Below the pieces are notes generated by a model that was not told the origin of the DNA, did no database searches, and saw only the letters and a list, made by a program, of their open reading frames with translations. The translations under genes and the position numbers were made by a program. DNA of 64,000 nucleotides from assembly GCF_900187855.1 (NCBI RefSeq), contig NZ_FYEG01000008.1:1-64000 (forward strand), written 5' to 3'. The stretch comes from Actinomyces minihominis. Its GTDB lineage: Bacteria > Actinomycetota > Actinomycetes > Actinomycetales > Actinomycetaceae. This document shows positions 40,666-47,589 of the stretch, one piece after another. Numbering within the stretch: the stretch's first letter is position 1; each line of letters begins with the position of its first letter.

Positions 40666-41766
40666 TTATGAAGTCGGACTAGTTCTAGAGAGCCAATCGT
40701 AGGTAGACACTGAAGTCACCCGCACCTGCAAAAGTCCCCGCACCGGCACATCTGGAGTTATCGCCGAATACTCGCCAACAACCCGCCATGACCACAAGCC
40801 ATGCTCTTCAAGCTGATCCCTGGTAGCTTGCCGAAACCGCTCCCATTCATCTTCAGTCATGGCCGAAAGTATCCCGCGCGCCGAGTGGTCAGTCAGAACC
40901 TCACGTGTGAAGGACAAAAGATCGATCGGTGGTCGGTCGGCAAAAATCACCAGGTCACTCTGACGACCAGATCCATGAATATGCGAATGCACCCGATTGC
41001 AGACTCGATCGAAAGCACCAAACAGTTGTGCACTTGAGTACCTCATTCGGTCATCTGGTAGCACCCCGCTCCCAAGCCCTTTTATCTCCTTAGGCAAAGA
41101 CTTGGACTCCCAGAGAACATCCAAAACTGCGGCACGGTGAGCGTCATATGTCCGCCCCTCACTCCGGGCACACACCTCCACAAACTCGTCAGTTGGAAAC
41201 GCATCAACCGGGATCTCGCCATGAAACTGCAGATCCTTTACACCCGGTGGTCGAGAAGCCACTTGAGCACCGTGAGAGCTACGCGACCTACCTGAGGAAC
41301 GCTGTCGTTCTTCAAGTTCAAAAACCTGCCGGGCCGTCCAAGGCCTGTAGTTCTCAGACTCAACCTCAGGATCACGCGTCCAAATGACCGCGTTCATAGC
41401 GCAATCAGAAATGCACTGCGTAGCTAGAGAAGACAGGGAGCGCGAAGATCTATCTGGGAACTCGATAAGGGAGTCACCAAAGCCTTTTACTTCGAGACGG
41501 GCGCCGACACTATCGCATAGCTCCACCGCAGCTTCCTTCAACTGAAAAGTAGAGTACCCACGCCGCGTCGCTGAGGCACGTGCGTGTTCCGTGGCTTCCG
41601 GACCGAAGTTGAAGAGAAGGTCACCATACGGTTCCTCAAAGAGACCGAGCCGGTCCAGAAAGGACACAATCTTCATCCGATGGGAGTGGTAGTCCTTTCC
41701 GGCCTTGTTATCGGCACACATCTCTATGTACTCATCGACCGGAAACCCACTGATGTCAACAACCAT
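40666..41766 (-). CDS. Unrecognised protein with two tandem copies of one domain
   Basis: The 366-residue soluble protein is not a family I recognise. Residues ~1-130 and ~185-310 align by eye: FPVDEYIEMCA...GKDYHSHR in the first matches FPTDEFVEVCA...GRTYDAHR in the second, followed in both by Y-S-x-x-QL...C, a G...SDL/SLIxF-DR block and a shared helix. A Ser/Arg-rich linker joins them. No signal peptide or membrane helix is seen. The ATG at 41766 follows GGAGG by 5 nt. Its TAA lies within the ribosome site of the DUF4396 gene, so it is the first gene of a two-gene operon. Confidence 0.75.
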   Translation of the reverse strand: MVVDISGFPVDEYIEMCADNKAGKDYHSHRMKIVSFLDRLGLFEEPYGDLLFNFGPEATEHARASATRRGYSTFQLKEAAVELCDSVGARLEVKGFGDSLIEFPDRSSRSLSSLATQCISDCAMNAVIWTRDPEVESENYRPWTARQVFELEERQRSSGRSRSSHGAQVASRPPGVKDLQFHGEIPVDAFPTDEFVEVCARSEGRTYDAHRAAVLDVLWESKSLPKEIKGLGSGVLPDDRMRYSSAQLFGAFDRVCNRVHSHIHGSGRQSDLVIFADRPPIDLLSFTREVLTDHSARGILSAMTEDEWERFRQATRDQLEEHGLWSWRVVGEYSAITPDVPVRGLLQVRVTSVSTYDWLSRTSPTS

Positions 41767-41992
41767 GTCTGCCTCCTCGAACCAGACCCGTCCGCAACCG
41801 TGCAGGCAGGCTAGTTGGTGCCTCCGACAAAATGGAGTACCCCCAAAACCCAACCCGATATCGGGGTTGATTTCAGGTTTTCACCAAGCGATTACAAGAG
41901 GACCTTCCGTACAACCAAGCAGTCGGAGCTCCCAAGCAACCAGGCACGCATACGAGCCAAAACCATCGGCCTTCCCTTGAGATTTCACAACA

Positions 41993-42136
41993 TTGACTTA
42001 TGAGGATCCCCGCACTCGCGAGGAGCTCTGTGACACTGGTTAGGCCGACAACGAGGGTTGGAATGAAGCCTACGAGGTCGTGAACTGGGTGCGCCAAGCG
42101 ATTGCTATTGTGCGACGCGAAGAGAAGACACCGTAG
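41993..42136 (+). pseudogene. Short gene relic with an in-frame stop
   Basis: One plus-strand frame reads TTG-Thr-Tyr-Glu-Asp-Pro-Arg-Thr-Arg-Glu-Glu-Leu-Cys-Asp-Thr-Gly, then TAG at 42041, then a further 30 codons (ADNEGWNEAYEVVNWV, QAIAIVRREEKTP) to TAG at 42134. The amphipathic, charged composition looks protein-coding, but the internal stop breaks it. No family is recognised. The rest of 41767-42166 shows nothing else, apart from the region that must hold the promoter of the preceding minus-strand gene. Confidence 0.4.
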
Positions 42137-42166
42137 CCCGGGGGCCACCGTTGGCAAAACAGGAAG

Positions 42167-42805
42167 CTAGCCCGCCTTTCTTGCCTTGCTCTCCTCCGCG
42201 AGCCCCGCAAGTTTTCCGCCCCTGTCTACACAGCTGACTTCAGGGTCGCTCTCCAACGAGAGTTCGTACCGGATCTTCTGAGAGGGCATCTCCGCGTTCG
42301 GCCACGACATGGAGAGTATCGGACCGTAGTCGGTCTGTTGCTGAACTTGCCGCAAAGGATCCAGGTGCCCAAGGTAGCCGTCTTTCATCTGTCGAATGTA
42401 AGTTGTGACAGAGTCTGGCCACACATAGTACTCATCGTCGAAGACAGTCACGCCTTGCAACACCGCATCGGCATAGGCCTTCGCGGTGGCCTGTACTCCT
42501 GCCATGTCTGGGTCTCCGCCCGCGAGGTACTCGTCCTCAGCAGCGTTTAAGGCATCGTTGTAGGGATAGACGGTCGTGTTAATTCCACACACGACCTCGA
42601 GAAACAAGTCTCCAGCCTCTTCGTCTGTCATCACCAATGTCGTAGGCTCCGGTTCCGGCTCTGGCTCTGATTCTGACTGTGGGATTGCCTCTATGGCAGA
42701 TTGGATCCGGTTTTCTTCGGGCTCACTGATTTTCTCTGTTGAACAGCCCGCAACTGTCATGAGGGCGGCTCCCAAACACGCTCCTAGTACGAGTCCCCGT
42801 CTCAT
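42167..42805 (-). CDS. Hypothetical lipoprotein
   Basis: The 212-residue protein starts with Arg-Arg, a hydrophobic core and a lipobox (VAGC, Cys21), so it should be lipid-anchored outside the cell. An acidic Glu-Pro repeat (SEPEPEPEP) links to a domain with conserved-looking FLEVVCGINTTVYPYNDAL and WPDSVTTYIRQMKDGYLGHL. One Cys near the C-terminus (VSCVDRGG) could pair with that of VVCG. No family is recognised. It stands alone among gene relics. Confidence 0.75.
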   Translation of the reverse strand: MRRGLVLGACLGAALMTVAGCSTEKISEPEENRIQSAIEAIPQSESEPEPEPEPTTLVMTDEEAGDLFLEVVCGINTTVYPYNDALNAAEDEYLAGGDPDMAGVQATAKAYADAVLQGVTVFDDEYYVWPDSVTTYIRQMKDGYLGHLDPLRQVQQQTDYGPILSMSWPNAEMPSQKIRYELSLESDPEVSCVDRGGKLAGLAEESKARKAG

Positions 42806-42912
42806 ATATCTTTATGTTTCCTTTCCATCTTTGCGTTGAGCATACGAGAGTTTGGTGATCGACTTTGTCGAATCGGACCGTGACCACGACTCTGCGCAAA
42901 AATGTCGTAGAT

Positions 42913-42940
42913 GGATCATCCCCGTTCTCGCGGGGTGCAC
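42913..42940. CRISPR. Single type I-E-like CRISPR repeat (orphan)
   Basis: A 28-nt unit beginning GGATCATCCCCG and ending CGCGGGGTGCAC has the length, the CCCCG/CGGGG stem and the flanks of actinobacterial type I-E repeats (reverse complement begins GTGCACCCCGCG). There is only one good copy; a possible decayed one is the hairpin 62 bp further on. No cas gene is seen in the window. It may be an array remnant. Confidence 0.5.
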
Positions 42941-42976
42941 ACTTGCTTCTCAGAATCTTTACACGAACCCGGCCTC

Positions 42977-43002
42977 CTAATCCCCACGAAAGTGGGGATT
43001 AG
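42977..43002. repeat. Perfect 11-bp hairpin with GAAA loop
   Basis: CTAATCCCCAC-GAAA-GTGGGGATTAG is a perfect inverted repeat. It could terminate the minus-strand transcript coming from 43177, though no T-run follows. Alternatively, it is a decayed repeat of the unit at 42913, because it keeps the ATCCCC...GGGG core at nearly one repeat-plus-spacer distance. Confidence 0.5.
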
Positions 43003-43008
43003 CAACTG

Positions 43009-43176
43009 CTACGGCAAGTACTGATAGCCGTGTTCCCAGGGCCAGAGATCAGCACCGATTAACTCATTGACGGTGCTCCGCCGAAGGATATTCGAGTTCG
43101 TGCCTGGGTGGGGCGAAAGACGGTACGCAACGCGCATCGCGCGGTTCAGACTATGACAGCGTACGACCGACGCTGC
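43009..43176 (-). other. In-frame open stretch downstream of the VldE-like gene
   Basis: Directly after the TAG of the upstream gene (43177-43179) the same frame stays open for 55 codons to a TAG at 43009. It contains an internal ATG near 43139 and a protein-like end (TVNELIGADLWPWEHGYQYL). It may be a lost C-terminal extension, a small ORF of about 42 residues, or chance. No family is recognised. Confidence 0.3.
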
Positions 43177-43821
43177 CTACTCGCAGATCCCCCACCCCGG
43201 GTTGAGACTGATGTGAACATGGTCGTAGTGGTTCGCGGTGATACTGCCGCGATCTTCCATTCCGGACCATCCACCGCCCATGTTGATCTGCTGCTGCCAA
43301 ATCACGTACGAGACGTTTAGGCTGCCCATGTTCTCCAGGGCCCACTGGGCAACACTATCGCCGAGGCCCGCGTTACCGGGAACCATCACATCCAGGGCTA
43401 GACCCGAACCGTGATCACCCGAATCCCCCGGACGGTAACCACCAATGTTTGAGATACCGAAAAGGTCGGTAATCATGGAACGGACCTGGCCCGTCCAGTT
43501 GTCCTCTACTCCGCACCTGCCAACACCAATACTTCGCGAGGCGGTCATTTCGGTCGTGGAACTCTCTGCCACCTCGGGCTCCGGCGCGGGAGCCTCAGCT
43601 CTGGCATCCACTGTGTCGCCGGGTTCCCACGGCATTTCCAAGGAGACGATTGTAGCTGTCGCCCTTGCGGGGTCCTTCAAGATGAGGTCGGCTTCGCGCT
43701 GAAGGGGCGAAGCGTTTGGGTTTTCGTAGATGGGCGAGGCCGATGCCCCTGCAATGGCTGAAAAGCCCAAGAAACCCACCGTCATGGCTGCAGAAACACG
43801 TGCCACTCGGGATACTCTCAT
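43177..43821 (-). CDS. Secreted protein with ARB-07466/VldE-like C-terminal domain
   Basis: The 214-residue protein starts at the ATG at 43821 (GGAAGAG just upstream) with a signal peptide ending near GASASP. A Pro/Glu-rich linker leads to a C-terminal domain with GYRPGDSGDHGSGLALDVMVP and HYDHVHIS, the His/Asp pattern of an M15/LD-carboxypeptidase-like fold often found behind cell-wall-binding modules. Known members of this domain can be catalytically inert, so a peptidase role is possible but not certain. An MtrA-box-like motif lies 86-106 bp upstream. Confidence 0.8.
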   Translation of the reverse strand: MRVSRVARVSAAMTVGFLGFSAIAGASASPIYENPNASPLQREADLILKDPARATATIVSLEMPWEPGDTVDARAEAPAPEPEVAESSTTEMTASRSIGVGRCGVEDNWTGQVRSMITDLFGISNIGGYRPGDSGDHGSGLALDVMVPGNAGLGDSVAQWALENMGSLNVSYVIWQQQINMGGGWSGMEDRGSITANHYDHVHISLNPGWGICE

Positions 43822-43906
43822 TTGCTCTCTTCCGACATTCAACACATGGCGAAAATCATTTGTCGCTGACAAACCATCTAACATTGGCTCAGCCTAGACC
43901 AACTCA

Positions 43907-43927
43907 CTATGTCACGAAATGGTTACG
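43907..43927 (-). promoter_or_regulatory. GTAACCATT motif ahead of the VldE-like gene
   Basis: The minus strand reads CGTAACCATTTCGTGACATA. A near-identical element stands ahead of the G5-domain gene (47590-47612). The pattern GTAAC-N6-GTNA resembles direct-repeat sites of the response regulator MtrA, which controls cell-wall hydrolases in other actinobacteria. The regulator assignment is inference. The rest of 43822-44145 holds only a hairpin at 43950-43978 (GGGGCCAGGAA/TTCTTGGCCCC) and no gene. Confidence 0.5.
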
Positions 43928-44145
43928 GCGAAAGTCACTGGTTCCCAGCGGGGCCAGGAAACGGTAGTTCTTGGCCCCGAAACTTCCTTGAGATAAAACT
44001 CGGCCAACGTGCCCCACGCAATGCACTGCCGCGTAGATGATGCGGAATCATCTATACAAGGTAGGTGAGCAGACACCCCTGCATCGGTAAAAAACGTGAG
44101 TATGCGGCGCGCTTCTGTTCGTCCTCATTAGAATGAGGGACACGA

Positions 44146-44197
44146 AACCACCCGGTTTGGGCGTAAAAGAGAACCACCCGGTTTGGGCGTAAAAGAG
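44146..44197. repeat. Perfect 26-bp tandem duplication
   Basis: AACCACCCGGTTTGGGCGTA plus AAAGAG occurs twice head to tail (44146-44171 and 44172-44197) with no mismatch, ending 14 bp before the DUF4342 start codon. It overlaps the promoter/leader position, so it may carry duplicated operators. It may also be a recent replication-slippage event. Confidence 0.85.
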
Positions 44198-44211
44198 TGG
44201 GGAGCACCGCA

Positions 44212-44553
44212 ATGGCTGAAGCAAGCGATTCGAAGTTTTCCGAGACGTTCACCGTCACTACCGCGAACCTGACCGAGAAGGTCAAGGAACTCATCGAGCA
44301 GGGCAATGCTCGGCGCATCATCATCCGTAACAAGCATGGCAAGGAACTGCTCAATGTTCCCCTCACCGGAAGCGCAGTTGCAGGTGGTGTCCTGGTCCTA
44401 GCAGCTCCCGTTGTGGCTGCCCTCGGTGTCATCGTGGCTCTAGTTTCCTCGGTTCAAATTGAAATCATCACCGATAAGCCCGTCGCTGAGGATGAGAAGG
44501 AAACGGGCAAGACCATCGCCATCAACCTCACGAAGGATGTCAAGGACGACTAG
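44212..44553 (+). CDS. DUF4342 small membrane-associated protein
   Basis: The 113-residue protein has an N-terminal helix (ANLTEKVKELIEQGNARRIIIRNKHGKELLNVPL) and one strongly hydrophobic segment (about residues 60-85), then a beta strand (VQIEIIT) and an acidic tail. This is the DUF4342 pattern, whose function is unknown; some members have an added UBA-like domain, absent here. The ATG follows GGGGAG by 7 nt. From 44554 to 44752 I see no feature that can be supported. Confidence 0.8.
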   Translation: MAEASDSKFSETFTVTTANLTEKVKELIEQGNARRIIIRNKHGKELLNVPLTGSAVAGGVLVLAAPVVAALGVIVALVSSVQIEIITDKPVAEDEKETGKTIAINLTKDVKDD

Positions 44554-44752
44554 GGGCACCCAGGTGAAGCGATTCCCACCGAAGCCAAGGGGGTTGGCCA
44601 CTCCCCGATCCTGAGTGGGTGGGCAACCATATTGGGGTGGTGGCTAAACCGTCTTCACCCGCAGGAGTATCGAGTGCTCCCAGCCAGTTCACTGCCAAGA
44701 TGAGCTTCAAAAGGGTGGAGTTCACTCGTGCCATCTTCGAAGCAGGGACCGG

Positions 44753-45454
44753 CTAGTCCTCCCCGTGTTCAACGGCCTCAACGAACCAGGAGGTCACTGA
44801 GGTCGGATGTGTGATTGCGGTTCCCACCACCACGGCACAGGCGCCATTCGCGAGGGCGAGGGCGGCTTGCTCAGGTGTGTGAATGCGTCCCTCACAGAAG
44901 AGCGGCACCCCTGGAAACTCCTCGGCGAGAGCCGAAACAAGCTCGAGGTCGGGGCCGTCCGTCTTCGGACGGTCCCCTGTGTAACCGGCCAGCGTCGTAC
45001 CAATGACGTCCGCACCAGCCATGACTGCAGCTCGCGCATCTTCAGTCGAGCCGCAGTCGGCCATGATCAGTGCGCCGACCTCATGGACGGCCTCGACAGC
45101 ATCCTTGAACGTTGACCTATCAGGGCGCGGGCGGTTGGTCGCGTCGACAGCGACAATGTCACTGCCGGCATTCACGCACGCCAGGGCGTGGCGGACCGTC
45201 GGAGTGATGAAGACACCCTCGTGGCCCTCTTTCCAAAGGCCAATTAGGGGAATCTCAACCCGCCCTTTGATCGCAGCAATGTCAGCCAATCCCTGAGCGC
45301 GAATGGCAGCTGCCCCACCCAGTTCGGCGGCTCGAGCCATCTGAGCCATCGTCTCGGGGTGACGGAGAGGCTCACCGGGGTAGGCCTGACAGGAGACAAC
45401 CAGTTTGCCGCGAAGTGACTCGATGAGAGGGTGGACCGCGTTAGTTCTCCTCAA
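44753..45454 (-). CDS. nanE: N-acetylmannosamine-6-phosphate 2-epimerase, start uncertain
   Basis: NanE converts ManNAc-6-P to GlcNAc-6-P in sialic acid use. The 233-residue TIM barrel is complete: VVSCQAYPGEPLRHPETMAQMA, AAIRAQGLADI, VAVDATNRPRP, ADCGSTEDA, FCEGRIHTPEQA and VVVGTAITHP. The only in-frame start near the N-terminus is a TTG at 45454, which lies ahead of an AGGAG that would normally serve the gene; no ATG, GTG or TTG follows that site at a usable distance. Only a truncated nanK precedes it, and no other nan genes are near, so expression is doubtful. Confidence 0.82.
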   Translation of the reverse strand: MRRTNAVHPLIESLRGKLVVSCQAYPGEPLRHPETMAQMARAAELGGAAAIRAQGLADIAAIKGRVEIPLIGLWKEGHEGVFITPTVRHALACVNAGSDIVAVDATNRPRPDRSTFKDAVEAVHEVGALIMADCGSTEDARAAVMAGADVIGTTLAGYTGDRPKTDGPDLELVSALAEEFPGVPLFCEGRIHTPEQAALALANGACAVVVGTAITHPTSVTSWFVEAVEHGED

Positions 45455-45569
45455 AATTGAGAGTGGTTGACGGCAAAGCTTCCATTGCTAGGCGCGCAGC
45501 CCCCAGCAGTGGCGCCGACCCGCCCAGGTTTCCGTTGAGGACGGGGGTTGCGGCAACGGGATCAAGCGC
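45441..45569 (-). pseudogene. C-terminal remnant of a ROK-family kinase (nanK-like)
   Basis: The last ~42 codons of a ROK sugar kinase are readable: PVLNGNLGGSAPLLGAARLA matches the family's C-terminal segment (usually V-P-x-x-L-G-x-x-A-G-L-x-G-A). Upstream of about 45569 the similarity stops and the DNA instead encodes the coiled-coil protein on the other strand. The kinase gene has therefore been cut off at this junction. The stop codon overlaps the nanE start region, as expected for a former nanK-nanE pair. Confidence 0.6.
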
Positions 45570-46418
45570 CTGATCTCCTTCCTGCGCCGCTGGCTCTACC
45601 CGAAGACTCCTTCGGCCAACTCTGTTGACGAGGAGATTGTCCAGGTCGATAGGAACCTCAGTGTTATAGATGAAGAGCGTCTTGTCGCCCTCGAACTGGT
45701 CGAGGAAGCCCACGAAGAGCAGAGTCGCCTCCTAGATGAGCTGACCCAAACCCAACGTGAGCTCCATGACGCTCGCGCTGACGCAGCCCTACTCTCCGAA
45801 GAAGCCGATCTCAACGCTTCGAAAATCGCGCACTACCGGCACGAGTTGCTTGCCGCTAAGAAGTTTGAGGCCCTTCAAGGAGAGGTCCCAGTTGACTCAC
45901 GCTGGCACCACCCCAAGGACTTACACGAGATAATCACGCTGCTCACCACTGGTTCCAGCGGGGAATGGCTGCGCGAGTACGTCGTCTTTTCCGGTGACCG
46001 CGGTCTAGCCGACGTGGTGGCCCAGCGCGATGCTCACAGTCACTACGCGGGCAGCGTCTGGCGTTTTGTCCACTCCCTCTACGACTACGCACGGCTCAAG
46101 GTCGCGGGCGAAATCAGTGAAAACTTCGAAATGTACCTCAAGGATGACGAGATCGACGGTCACAAGGTCTCTTTAAAACGCTACTCAGCTCACGAGTCGG
46201 ACACGGTCCGTGGACGCGAAGAGCTACGTAGAGTTCGAACTTTCCCGGTCCCGGTCTCCGTGGATCCAAACGGGAGCACCTTCATGGAAGCTCACCTCCG
46301 CATCGGCTCCGGGGATGGCTTCTCACCACGCCTCTACGTCCTTGACAATGTCGAGGGCGACGGTCGCATCTACATCGGTTACATAGGTCGTCATCCCCGC
46401 ACCGGGAAAAAGACGTGA
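45570..46418 (+). CDS. Coiled-coil protein of unknown function, 5' end unclear
   Basis: The frame is open from 45492 to the TGA at 46416-46418. It encodes a Trp/Arg-rich start (LISFLRRWLYPK), a long acidic coiled coil (EERLVALELVEEAHEEQSRL and beyond), and a globular C-domain (SRWHHPKDLHEIITLL; AHLRIGSGDGFSPRLYVLD; IYIGYIGRHPRT). No ATG or GTG occurs in the first half; the options are CTG at 45570 or TTG at 45846, which would delete the coiled coil. The 5' end abuts the cut nanK remnant, so the N-terminus may be lost. No family is recognised. Confidence 0.55.
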   Translation: MISFLRRWLYPKTPSANSVDEEIVQVDRNLSVIDEERLVALELVEEAHEEQSRLLDELTQTQRELHDARADAALLSEEADLNASKIAHYRHELLAAKKFEALQGEVPVDSRWHHPKDLHEIITLLTTGSSGEWLREYVVFSGDRGLADVVAQRDAHSHYAGSVWRFVHSLYDYARLKVAGEISENFEMYLKDDEIDGHKVSLKRYSAHESDTVRGREELRRVRTFPVPVSVDPNGSTFMEAHLRIGSGDGFSPRLYVLDNVEGDGRIYIGYIGRHPRTGKKT

Positions 46419-46491
46419 GCATCGGAAACTTCACTCCGCCCTCACCAAGGATGCCGAGGACGACGATTGGAAACAGCTGTGGGATCCCTAA
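46419..46491 (+). other. +1-frame continuation after the coiled-coil ORF
   Basis: After the TGA the +1 frame continues for about 23 charged codons (HRKLHSALTKDAEDDDWKQL, then WDP) to a TAA at 46489. A GGGAAAAAG run at 46404-46412 just before the TGA is a typical slippage site. The stretch could be the original C-terminus, separated by a frameshift. Confidence 0.35.
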
Positions 46492-46567
46492 TTGCGGGAC
46501 AGAGTTAAAAACGAAAGAAAGGAGACAACTTAGGAGACCATTAGAGGCTTTTGCCGGGAGTTTGAAT

Positions 46568-46599
46568 CTCTTCTGACCTAAATATGCAGGTCAGAAGAG
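46568..46599 (-). terminator. Perfect 12-bp hairpin beyond tRNA-Leu
   Basis: CTCTTCTGACCT / AGGTCAGAAGAG with an 8-nt loop starts 19 bp past the 3' end of the tRNA. It probably ends tRNA transcription. No long T-run follows. Confidence 0.5.
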
Positions 46600-46618
46600 G
46601 GTTTAGTACTTGAAAAAG

Positions 46619-46692
46619 TACCCCGGGCGGGAGTCGAACCCGCAACATGCCGATTTTGAGTCGACCGCCTCTGCCAGTTGGGCTACCGGGGC
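46619..46692 (-). tRNA. tRNA-Leu (anticodon CAA) with a class I fold
   Basis: The 74-nt minus-strand sequence folds with acceptor GCCCCGG/CCGGGGT, a D arm around AACTGGCAGA, anticodon stem GTCGA/TCGGC with loop CTCAAAA (anticodon CAA), a 5-nt variable loop ATGTT, and T arm GCGGG-TTCGACT-CCCGC. The discriminator base is A, and CCA is not encoded. Normal bacterial tRNA-Leu has a long class II variable arm; here it is short. The first acceptor pair is G-U. Confidence 0.85.
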
Positions 46693-46764
46693 TGCGTTGG
46701 CGCGGTTACTAGGATAACGCATCTGGCGACACCCTAGAACCACGCCCACAGCGCTTCAGTTTGA

Positions 46765-47535
46765 CTACTGCGTGTACACGTCCAAGTGGTTACCAACGGT
46801 GCCACGGTCGTAGATCTTGCCCGGCCAACCGAACGGGGTCGAGTAGACGGTTCCCATTGGCGCCGATCCCGCGAGGACGATGTAACCATCGCCATCGGAG
46901 ACGAATCCACCGGCGTTGACATGACGGCCGGGAATACTTAGTCCCCCGCCCGGAAGCACACTCTGGCTGTAGTAAGTGAACTTGTAACCACCCCAGTTGA
47001 TGACACCCATGAACATGAGGTCACCCAACGAGTACTCGCCCGAGGTCGACGGAGCGCTCGGCTCGACGTAGGCCTCTACTTCGACACGATCGTTGGAACG
47101 GTCGGCAGCCTGGACCTCAGGCTCCGGTTCTGGCTCTGGGATCACGACGGGTTCCGCAGCCACTGGAAGCTCAATCTTGGTTCCTCGGTGGATGACCTCA
47201 TCAACCGGCATCTGAACGAAGACATCCTTCGTCATAGGGACGACACCCTCATAGTATGCGGGGGTCGTGTAAACGTACTTGAGGCCGTTGATACCGGCGG
47301 TCTTTACGACCTCAACATCAACTGGAAGTTCTGGGTCCTCAACGATCACGGTGCTGAACGGAACTGTGGCGATCCGGTGCAGTTTGAAGTCGGAGGATGA
47401 TTCTGCTGACTCATCTGGTGCGATGACTGTCGTGGCGTTCGCAACAAGCGCCAGGGAAGGTGTGGCAAGAAGTGACAGAGCAAGAGCTCCGGCCGTCATG
47501 CGACTCTTCACTGCGCGTTTCGATCTGCTAGACAT
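46765..47535 (-). CDS. Secreted G5-domain protein
   Basis: The 256-residue protein has a signal peptide (SRMTAGALALSLLATPSLALVANA), a G5 domain at ~50-122 (STVIVEDPELPVDVEVVKTAG; EVIHRGTKIEL), a Glu-Pro linker, and a C-terminal 3D/double-psi-barrel-like region (GDLMFMGVINWGGYKFTYYS; GRHVNAGGFVSDGDGYIVLA; FGWPGKIYDRGTVGNHLDVY). This arrangement occurs in extracellular proteins of Gram-positives linked to peptidoglycan or aggregation. The ATG start lies downstream of the shared GTAACCATT motif. Confidence 0.8.
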   Translation of the reverse strand: MSSRSKRAVKSRMTAGALALSLLATPSLALVANATTVIAPDESAESSSDFKLHRIATVPFSTVIVEDPELPVDVEVVKTAGINGLKYVYTTPAYYEGVVPMTKDVFVQMPVDEVIHRGTKIELPVAAEPVVIPEPEPEPEVQAADRSNDRVEVEAYVEPSAPSTSGEYSLGDLMFMGVINWGGYKFTYYSQSVLPGGGLSIPGRHVNAGGFVSDGDGYIVLAGSAPMGTVYSTPFGWPGKIYDRGTVGNHLDVYTQ

Positions 47536-47589
47536 AAAACCCTTTCATCGGTCGTTAGCACACTAACGTAAACCGCTGCCAGAACACAT

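Noticed and set aside
42001-42028. Second CRISPR-like repeat (about 20 of 28 positions shared with the unit at 42913)
   Set aside because: The stretch is part of a coding-like frame (YEDPRTREEL), lacks the CGGGG half of the stem, and is 900 bp from the good copy; chance similarity is more likely.
43950-43978. GGGGCCAGGAA/TTCTTGGCCCC hairpin upstream of the VldE-like gene
   Set aside because: It lies between divergent genes, so it terminates neither, and it has no T-run; it is mentioned only as part of the intergenic region.
44554-44752. Open frames on both strands between DUF4342 and nanE, including a 64-codon minus frame
   Set aside because: Several frames are open at once, none has a ribosome site or recognisable similarity, and the plus and minus versions contradict each other.
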